From Ascocoryne sarcoides NRRL 50072 (lineage: Eukaryota; Ascomycota; Leotiomycetes; Helotiales; Gelatinodiscaceae), in NCBI GenBank assembly GCA_000328965.1, contig KB205947.1, forward strand, positions 1,198,377-1,262,376: DNA of 64,000 nucleotides, read 5' to 3'. The notes beneath the pieces are model-generated. The model worked only from the letters and a program-made list of their open reading frames with translations. It was not told the DNA's origin and searched no databases. This document shows, piece after piece, positions 56,420-64,000 of the stretch. How positions within the stretch are numbered: position 1 is the stretch's first letter; each line of letters begins with the position of its first letter. A program made the translations under genes and the position numbers.

Positions 56420-57808
56420 TCACTCGGTTCTATCAGCCTTATAACAAGCCCACGTATGTCCTGGATACGTATGACCGCAATTCCAACACCACTCCTTCCC
56501 GCAGAGACCTATCGGTGCCCAGTTTAATTAGCCGTCTATTACTCTCTTTACTCCCATCCCACTAGATACCGCCCCAGGAAAGAAAATTCATACTCACAAG
56601 TTATATGCAAACACCCTCCATCTTTGTTAACCCACTTCCCACACCCCGGACACTTCTTTGCCACTCTCCGAACAGCCCTCTCACTCCTCCTTTCTCTTAC
56701 TTTAACTTTCCTATCCCATTCCTCGCATGTTCGTCCAGTGTGCCAAGGCGCATTATGCCAGAAACACAACTCAAAACCGCAAGCACTACAGGCAACCTTC
56801 CCTACATCCTCACCGGGAGAGGAAGGAAGGGGAGCTGGAGTAAAATGCTCCTGGCCGAAGGAACAGGATGGTCCCATACACCATCTGAAGTTCGGAAGCT
56901 CAAGTTCTAGGGTGTGGCGAAGGGAGAGAGCATCATATCTGTTATCATACTTAATTTTAGTATCGCCTCTCTGTAACATAAAAATGAGATGAAAGGGTCA
57001 GTTCCCCAAATCTCGATTTAGAACAAAAAATAACATACCTCTCAAAAACATCCCTCGGTGCAAGAGCAGCTATATCTTCATGCTTTAATCTTAGGTTACA
57101 AACAGGGCACCGGATATCATCCCACATGTTCGTTTCAAATGCATTCGTAATCGCCCGCGTCAAGCACGATATGCAGCAATCATCCGCTGCGTGCTCACAA
57201 CTTGTTGTTGGTGTTCGGACTGGGAAATTGGATGGGAGATGGTCTTCCAAGCATATTTTGCATTCTCTCATTTTTGGTAGTTCTGTAATTATTATGGCAT
57301 CCACATTCTGTCGCTCCTCTTCTTGGTGGTTAAGAACCTCATTATTGATTTTTAAATGCACTTGTTTTGGCACTTGAATCTCCATTTTTCCAACGGAAAC
57401 CGTAATGGTTGATTCTTGAACTCTTCTAGACATATATCCTTCTGGAATTCTTTCCGCTGCCTTTGTCGCTTCGGTAGAGTACTTCGGCCATCGAAGTGAG
57501 TAACTTAATTTTTCTGATGTGGGAAGAGTGGATAATTTCCGTTCGGCTCGATGGAACTTGATCTCATCGATCCAATAGCGAGTCCGGGTACTTATCATCC
57601 AAATCCCTTTAAATATCAAAAAGAAAAGGTAGAATCCAGCTGCAGCGGATAGGAGGCAGAGAATTGCGAACGCAAGGACCGCTGCTGCAACCAAGAGACA
57701 TGTTACGATGGCCGCGGGAATGCCGACGACTGTTATACACATCCATTTTAGGACTATGCCTAGGGTATGCCATGAGTGAAGAAATCCGGTCCATGCTGCT
57801 GTCGGCAT
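56420..57808 (-). CDS. Membrane-anchored RBR (RING-between-RING) ubiquitin E3 ligase
   Basis: Three exons: 57039-57808, 56598-56938 and 56420-56508, 399 residues. One or two hydrophobic segments occupy residues 20-75 (ITVVGIPAAIVTCLLVAAAV; LLSAAAGFYLFFLIF). RING1 starts at MRECKICLEDH (C183, C186), with C204, H206, C211, C215 and CPVC at 234-237. After intron 1 (acceptor AACAG chosen because it gives VFERYDALSLR) comes the IBR: FRWCMGPSCSFGQEH and CSACGFELCFWHNAPWH. RING2 is KKCPGCGKWVNKDGGC with the expected catalytic cysteine in GGCLHITC, then CGKEWCWNCGHTYPGH. RBR ligases take ubiquitin from an E2 on this cysteine. Membrane anchoring suggests substrates at an organelle or the ER. The apparent upstream start at 57892 is not an ATG. 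Confidence 0.87.
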
Positions 57809-59000
57809 TTTGGAATAGAGTTTTTTGAGAGAGCAAAGGAGGTGGTGGGTAATAAGGCTCTTGTAGGCGAAAGCCTTATTCACCAACTTCAAAACTTGGG
57901 AGATCGAATCCCGGGCCTCGTTATGGATTTGGCTGGATTTTGTAAAGCAAAAGGAGGTGTAGAGATTGCTCGACTATAAAAGATAATCCGTTATAGAGGG
58001 TAACCACTAAGTTTAATCGAGGAATGCCGTGAATTTCGCGGCCAAGATGTGACTATCGTTGATATTTGAGGTTTATATCATCAATACCGCCATAAAATGG
58101 GGAATCAGAACTTCATGTAGCCAATTTGAAACTGTAACACTCAGAAATCGAAATGCATCAATACCCTTTATCCAAATCGAAGTTGATGGCGGTAGGGGCA
58201 TGAGGCGGCAAGTGACCACACTTATCACATGCTAAGGCTCCTTGGCAATTTGCCATATAAAATCTCACGGCCAACTCTGGCGAGCTTCCAGGAGCCTCAG
58301 AGTACTAAATTAGACTTGCGAAAGATGCAGAACGAAACGAGGGGGTTTCTAAAGATATCAAGATGGTAGAAGATAAATCTTAACGCTGGTGAGGCTGCAG
58401 AAAGCCCTACCTGGGCAACGCGGTGCTCATGATACCTGATTCCAACTACAGGGCAGCTGGTAGGCAGACTAGGGCTATCATTGGGTACGAGGGAATCATA
58501 CGAATCAACACCTTGTGTTAGGACTTGCTCCCGGTAATCGGTAATCGGGAGGCAGTGCAAGTTGCGACAATGGTTTTGGGATAACGTGATTAGATAAACA
58601 GATTGAAGAATGGGCTATGCGGAAAAAAGGCTATAAGGCAGTTAAACTAGGGATGAATACATACACATACTTGCTTTCAGCTAAGGCGGAGATTCAATAG
58701 AAAAGGTTAGAGAGGGGAGAAGAAAGTTAGAAATTCGGGCTGTTGAACTGCACAGTGTGGAACTAACCAGTTTGATAGTCATAGCAACGACCTTTCCACG
58801 AGATTCTAATAAGATTGTCGCTCTTAACATATCGACATCATCTGTAGAAATGTCTTTTGAACTCTTTTCTTTCAAAACATTTCGCCTGCACGAGTTGAGT
58901 ATCAAAACTACAATCCCGGCAAAACATCGGACAGATGCCAATATGCCAAAGCCAAAAAGTCCTCAGCCTTGTCAACCTCACTGCAGTGCTTTTACCAACA
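57809..59000. other. Divergent promoter region, RBR ligase and BCS1
   Basis: 1.2 kb between divergent starts. At 57889-57935 a short tract (GGGAGATCGAATCCC) resembles a tRNA T-arm but lacks the rest of a tRNA. No gene is supported. Confidence 0.5.
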
Positions 59001-60434
59001 ATGGCGAGCGCCACCACTCCCCCTCCTACGACCTCCATCCTTCCCCTCGATCGCCTCTTCGAGAATCCTGTCTTTGCAGGTGGCCTTGGTATCGCGGGAT
59101 TAGGCGCCGCCGCGGCCTTCGCCCGCCGCTTCTCCATCCAAGCTTTCACCCTCCTCCGCCGCCGGCTCCTCGTCAATCTCGAAATCTCCAAACAAGATAC
59201 CAGCTACGGCCCCATTCTCGCCTGGCTCACTCTGCACCGCTCCCCCCCGGGCTTCGTCACCTCCAAGCTCACTCGCCTTCATGACCTATCTATGAAATCC
59301 GTGGTCCGAGGCGGCGAAGGAGGACGTGGAAGGCATACGAGGTTTATGATACAGCCGGGGTACGGGAGACATATAATACGGCATAAAAATGCATTTATCA
59401 GCGTGGAGAGGCAGAAACAGAGCACGAGTAATATGAATACGGGGGAGCCATTCGAGACGATTACATTGACAACGCTGTATGCCCACAGAATGATTTTTGA
59501 AGATATATTTTTCGAGGCGCATCAATTGGCACAAGCGGAGCAAGAGGGGAAGACGGTGAGGTATGTATGTAGAGGTTTTGAATGGGTGAGGTTTGGGGAT
59601 GCGAGGACCAAGAGGCCGTTGCATAGCGTGATTCTAGACAAGGGCGTAAAGGAGCGCATTGTGGATGATGTGAAAGATTTTCTGGGGAGGCAGCAGTGGT
59701 ATATGGATAGAGGAGTGCCTTATCGGAGGGGCTACTTACTACACGGGCCGCCCGGGACAGGGAAGAGTAGCTTTATCGAGGCGCTGGCTGGGGAGTTGGA
59801 TTATGGGATTGCGGTGGTGAATTTGAGTGAGAATGGGATGACGGATGATAGGTTAGCGTTGATGTTGGGGAAGCTACCGCAGAAGACATTGTTGCTATTG
59901 GAGGATGCAGACGCGGCGTTTTCAAATCGACAGGCGAAGTCTGCAGATGGCTATTCGGGATCGAGAGTTACGTTTTCGGGGCTTTTGAATGCTCTGGACG
60001 GGATAATTGCCGGCGAGGAGAGGCTAGCATTTATGACTACAAATCATATTCAAGTCCTTGACGAGGCTTTAATCCGACCTGGGAGAGTGGACTTGATTGT
60101 TAGAATTGGGGAAGCAACGCGGTTCCAAGCGGCGGAAATGTGGGATAGGTTCTACGAGCACCTTGACACCAACGGAGTTGGTAGAGAGAAATTCTTAAAC
60201 AAGCTGGCCGATATGGGGCTGATTGCAGGAGCAGACGGAAGAGTTAAATCACTAGCCGAATTGCCAGAGGATATTCTAGGGCAGTCGAAACCACGGAGAT
60301 TATATACTAGTGCTGCCGAGCTCCAAGGACTGTTCTTGAAGAGTAAAGATGATGTTGACGGAGCCATCCGCATGGCCAGTATTGATACACTGGTTCCTGG
60401 CGAAAGAGAATCCGGGAGGGAGATTATACACTGA
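59001..60434 (+). CDS. bcs1: Mitochondrial chaperone BCS1 (AAA ATPase)
   Basis: A single exon of 477 residues from the ATG at 59001 (MASATTPPPTTS); the frame is open upstream, and an ATG at 58935 would add 22 residues. A transmembrane helix (FAGGLGIAGLGAAAAFA) with a following Arg-rich stretch is the internal import signal typical of Bcs1. The BCS1_N domain follows, then the AAA module: Walker A GPPGTGKSSFIEALAG, Walker B TLLLLEDADAAF, sensor region FMTTNHIQVLDEALIRPGRV. The sequence NLSENGMTDDRLALML is characteristic. Bcs1 moves the folded Rieske iron-sulfur protein across the inner membrane into complex III. Several Bcs1-like paralogues exist in fungi; this one looks like the true orthologue. 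Confidence 0.88.
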   Translation: MASATTPPPTTSILPLDRLFENPVFAGGLGIAGLGAAAAFARRFSIQAFTLLRRRLLVNLEISKQDTSYGPILAWLTLHRSPPGFVTSKLTRLHDLSMKSVVRGGEGGRGRHTRFMIQPGYGRHIIRHKNAFISVERQKQSTSNMNTGEPFETITLTTLYAHRMIFEDIFFEAHQLAQAEQEGKTVRYVCRGFEWVRFGDARTKRPLHSVILDKGVKERIVDDVKDFLGRQQWYMDRGVPYRRGYLLHGPPGTGKSSFIEALAGELDYGIAVVNLSENGMTDDRLALMLGKLPQKTLLLLEDADAAFSNRQAKSADGYSGSRVTFSGLLNALDGIIAGEERLAFMTTNHIQVLDEALIRPGRVDLIVRIGEATRFQAAEMWDRFYEHLDTNGVGREKFLNKLADMGLIAGADGRVKSLAELPEDILGQSKPRRLYTSAAELQGLFLKSKDDVDGAIRMASIDTLVPGERESGREIIH

Positions 60435-61732
60435 TCAACGGGACTAGGTATCGAAATTTATACGACGGTATGTAAGATATAGGTGAAAAGCACTCTTCCC
60501 CTCTGGAATAGGGAATTGTACAATAGAAAAAGCAGCAAAGTCATAGATGTAGACGAATAAGATACAATGTAGAGTCCCATGACCATAGTTTAGCTGTTGT
60601 TGCTGTTGTCTTAATTTACGACCAGTAGATTAGAAGTCTGCTTGCAATCCTAAGATATCGTTAAGGGTACGGAGTCGTGCTAAGCATTGGGTTTTAAATA
60701 CGAAGTTATGTATATGACAAGAGCTAAGACCACAAGGGAAAAAGGTCACTGATACAGACAGCCCTAGGTCCCTAATCCCGCTGTATCTCAGTGCCCTTAT
60801 AACCCTTTGAAAGTATTTTATGCTCGAGCTATAAGCCGACCGCCCTCCAGGTGAGGCCCTATCCTTTATTATTGCTCCCACTAGCCGTAGTTTAGCACTC
60901 AAATAGGGTTATTAAAGCTTACCATCTGTAAGATAGCTTGGTATGAGAAGGGGGTTTTTAGCGAGAGCTGAGGTTGGCATCGCGACTAAAGTTATTAATA
61001 ATTTTACATAGACATATTCCCAGCCACTAAATGCAGTGAAATCGTTCCGCTCCGGTGGTTCTGTTACCATGGTTCAAATGCAAAAAGATAAAGTGGCCAA
61101 TATCAATAACGTCATGACTTTCAATTACTACACTAGTGCCGAGACCATCCTGCAGATGTAGTCACCAGATCATCTGAGCATAATCTTCTCTAATAGCCTA
61201 TTGGATGAGGGCGAGAGAGCTTCGTATTCGTATTTTGTCTAGAATTTGTCGATGTGCATCAAAACCTTGAGGAGGATTGAAGGGATGAAGTTTGGCACAC
61301 GAAAGTTAGGATAATTTGACTCTAACAGCTATGGTTGTCTTATGTTGAAATAAAAGAAGACTAAACCCGATTTACGCTTATTTAATTAGCGTCTGATATC
61401 GAAATTGACATGTCATATATTACTAGATATTATCAACCTCGAGCGGTTGAAAGGGTTGAATTAGCTCAATGTCATGTGACACAGTCATTTTCAATTGTGT
61501 TTTCCAGCCTCTCTTTTGCTTGATTATACATAGACCCCAGCTAGAAGAAGTGATTAAGAACCTCCGAAATTGGTTCAAATGAAAGACATGGAAGAAGTGG
61601 CTTGTGAAATCTAAGGAATGGGTTAACAGCTTATTTATCTTGATACAATTAGTATAAATCAATGCCCTATTGAGTGGTAAGGGTAAAGACACCACTGGCC
61701 TTTCATTCCACTATCGCCTAGTCAAGAAATCC
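60435..61732. other. Convergent intergenic region, AT-rich
   Basis: 1.3 kb. A minus-strand frame 60630-60902 (90 codons) has a protein-like composition but no recognised motif and could be a relic. The rest is AT-rich with stops in all frames. Confidence 0.45.
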
Positions 61733-62647
61733 CTAGATTCTCGACCTAACGGGCATGATTCCAAACTTCTCCCAAAACTCACGAGTATCATAACACCTCC
61801 CCAGTTGTTCCATGGACCTGGGCAGAGCTCTAATTTCCTTTTCCCTCATCAATTCTCCAACCCACTTAATCTGTGCCATCTCCATATTATCATTCCCGTT
61901 TTTCTCGTCAAGTTCTCCACCAAGACTGAGAATAATAGCCCACCAATCATAAACCATCATATCCGTAAGCATCTATAACGTGTCAGCATATACAATTCTC
62001 GGGAGGGCAGCAAGTTGGCAACACACATATCTCTCACCCACGCAAAGATGAAAGTTCCGATGAACTGCTACAATAGCTCTCGAAACATCAAGCCCATGCA
62101 CCAAATGCAAACTTGTCCTTCCCTCTATTTGTTCCTTCGTCCCCGCAACTCTCTCAATCCAATTCCTCGGCTGCCGCTCCCCACCCCACAAACCCGCAAG
62201 ATTCAAGACGCAACCTCCCAACTCCCTCAACTCATCTTCCGACCCAGCTCTGGCATTTGTCTTGTCATATTTAGAATGCCTTGTAACCCACATATCCTGG
62301 TCTGGAATGGTGAAAATGCCAGTACTTCCAAGTTGGATGAATTGAGAAGCAGTAGCAGGATCCTCATCGTGAGTTTCAATGTAAGAATTATATAAATCTG
62401 TACTCCCGCCTTTAAAACGGATCGGGAAGGTGATGAGGATGGTGGTTGCCCAGGGAAGAGCGGCATACTGAGCCAGCTTATCTTTGGGGCTCTTATCATC
62501 TGGTTCAAAGTCGAATTTGTAAGTGCCGTTTCGGCCGTCTCTTGTTGTTGCTGCGTACGTGATGGATTGGGACTTGAGGTAGGGGATAAGGAAAGTAGAT
62601 GTCCACCCTGCTCCAAGGATGAGGACGTCCACTCTTGCGGGTTCCAT
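61733..62647 (-). CDS. NAD(P)-binding Rossmann-fold protein
   Basis: Two exons, 62027-62647 and 61733-61972, 286 residues. The N-terminus has a dinucleotide-binding glycine motif in VDVLILGAGWTSTFLIPYL. Further segments are YAATTRDGRNGTYKFDFEPD, TILITFPIRF, IQLGSTGIFT, ELGGCVLNLAGLWGGER and LHLVHGLDVSRAIVAVH. Intron 1 joins GERY to MLTDMMVYDWWAIIL, a conserved end of extended-SDR-like fungal proteins. The order of elements matches NAD-dependent epimerase/dehydratase relatives, but the usual YxxxK catalytic pair was not found, so the reaction is unknown. The C-terminal exon holds ALPRSMEQLGRCYDTREFW. Confidence 0.78.
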
Positions 62648-64000
62648 TTTGAGATTCTATGGCTGATGAGTAGAGATTCTTGACACGAGGAAAGGGTCTA
62701 ACTTACCATGTTTATTTACTTTTCTTTTGTGTAAGAATAAACGAACCCCGAGTCCGGGATCTTTTCATGTACACAAAACCATGATGTCACTTCAGTTCAA
62801 ATGCCTATCCACGTGATCGCGTTTTCAACAATCTGGGCTAGCCGCTTTAAGCTCATGAATGAGTGCTTAAATTTACGGAAGCTCTATGGGCCCAGATATG
62901 AGAAGTCCTTAGGATTTATGTTACGATAATTGCATCAGAGTTTCCTTACGACCCTTTTTACCATTCAACCCTGCGGAAGCACTTCCTCCTACCTATATAA
63001 ACTGAAAATCTCAGTTGCTGTTTCTACATGGCACCTTTGGAAGCTCGCAAAAGCCAACAGCCCTTAAACACTTGACAAAAAAACCTCTGCTTCGATTTTC
63101 CTGCCATGAAGCACCTTAAATAGCCAATCACATTCTTTCTAAATTCATGAGAATACCTTTCTTTTCTGCAATTTAGATATGTAGGAGAAATCTACATGAG
63201 TGTTTCGTTTTGAACTCACATAGATCGATACGTAATACAGCTGGACCTCATGAAAATACTAGGTAGAGCTTGCACTTGTTTCGTTCAACTCAGGAAGTCC
63301 AGGCGTAAACTACTTATGCTCACTGACCACTTCTATTTATACATTTTTCACGCTCTCATTTTAGAAACTTAACATCCCCCCCGTTGCATTTTTAGATGCC
63401 CTCCTCTTACTTTTTACTTCTGAATATAGACACGCTTTCTCTATTCACGCTTAAAATTAGTACCTATAAAGCGCCTCTGCATATAAATTAGAAAAGCAAT
63501 ATTACAAAACGTGGTCGAAAGATGGCTTGAGGTTTTTCAATCTGAAGCGAAGAATCCCCTCCAAGACCGCCCTCCTCTCACCTTCTAAAATTAAATCAAA
63601 TCCCTCAATACGAAAACCTCCGCCTACTGAAGCATCTATTTTTCTTCTTTGCTCTCCCTTCCTAAACACTTACAAAAAGAAATAAGCAGTAACAACAGTA
63701 ACAACAGTAACAACAGTAACCATAACTTCAACAACAAAACTTCGAACGCGTACTATCACACTCGACATAATAAGCAAAGCTAAAAACACATTCACTCTTT
63801 AAATCTTATCTAAAAACCACTAAACTGCTAGATGCTGTTCCCACTCCCCTCTTATCGCAACGATAAATATATTTCGAGAACACCACAACGTTAGTAGTCC
63901 GCCTCTATTTCCTATCCCGACCTCGTAGCCCTAGATATGTTCGCTCGCCAGTGTAAAGTCTAAACCAGCTCAATCGACCTTATTTATACTCGCCACATCA
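62648..64000. other. Right-hand intergenic region
   Basis: 1.35 kb to the window edge with no supported gene. Pyrimidine-rich then CAA-rich sequence from about 63600 onward looks like the leader or promoter of a plus-strand gene beyond the edge, which is inference. Confidence 0.45.
63687..63720. repeat. CAGTAACAA nonamer tandem repeat
   Basis: Almost four copies of the 9-nt unit CAGTAACAA in perfect tandem. The length change per copy is a multiple of three, but no reading frame is evident here. Confidence 0.85.

Noticed and set aside
56939..56967. Upstream acceptor for intron 1 of the RBR gene
   Set aside because: It would insert extra residues between FER and YDAL, where RBR relatives have none; the acceptor at 56939 fits better.
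57889..57935. tRNA-like T-arm (GGGAGATCGAATCCC) upstream of the RBR gene
   Set aside because: The loop lacks the TTC core, and no matching 5' acceptor strand, D-arm or anticodon arm was found.

Overview
The window reads as nuclear DNA of a filamentous ascomycete. Genes carry short introns (about 48-170 nt) with GTRNGT donors and a CTNAC-like branch point near a CAG or TAG acceptor. Start codons follow CAAA or CACC-like leaders. The gene set is typical of Pezizomycotina: a Zn2Cys6 regulator, a CBM1-GH5 cellulase, a GH31 alpha-glucosidase, a GPI-anchored repeat protein and a small Cys-containing secreted protein. A leotiomycete (Helotiales-like) is plausible, but that is inference only. No rRNA, tRNA, intact transposon or CRISPR was found.

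Layout. 0-10 kb: the 5' end of an NCS1 nucleobase permease (cut by the window edge), a SnoaL-like protein and a secreted GH31 alpha-glucosidase, separated by long AT-rich spacers. 10-16.5 kb: a hypothetical protein, an AGC kinase of the Psk1/Ypk3 type and a GPI-anchored serine/threonine-rich repeat protein. 18.5-25.4 kb: a Zn2Cys6 transcription factor, a PGAP4-like glycosyltransferase and a CBM1-GH5 endoglucanase. 26-31 kb: a PPPY/PDYNT coiled-coil protein, a small secreted protein and a Cys-rich single-pass membrane protein. 32-48.2 kb is a housekeeping block: BTB protein, J-domain protein with a zinc ribbon, six-TM membrane protein, signal peptidase SEC11, E2 conjugating enzyme, TBC Rab-GAP and kinesin-6-like motor. 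48-53 kb is an AT-rich patch holding a second PPPY/PDYNT protein and a broken F-box gene. 53.6-62.7 kb: S9 peptidase, membrane-anchored RBR ubiquitin ligase, BCS1 AAA ATPase and an NAD(P)-binding protein.

How genes relate. There is no operon or obvious biosynthetic cluster. Two plant-polymer enzymes (GH31 and CBM1-GH5) and the secreted proteins fit a saprotrophic or plant-associated life. SEC11 and the PGAP4-like enzyme act on the secretory/GPI route that the GPI protein would use. Several genes touch ubiquitin biology (E2, RBR E3, F-box pseudogene, BTB protein, two PPxY proteins), but a shared function is not shown by the sequence.

The most interesting items are the two diverged paralogues sharing PPPY-x8-PDYNT-x4-EAKLR about 22 kb apart, the three 27-nt repeats ending 5 nt before the start codon of one of them, and a young-looking F-box pseudogene with one frameshift and two in-frame stops. 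Gene models below were spliced by eye; exon edges were kept only where reading frame and protein family agreed.
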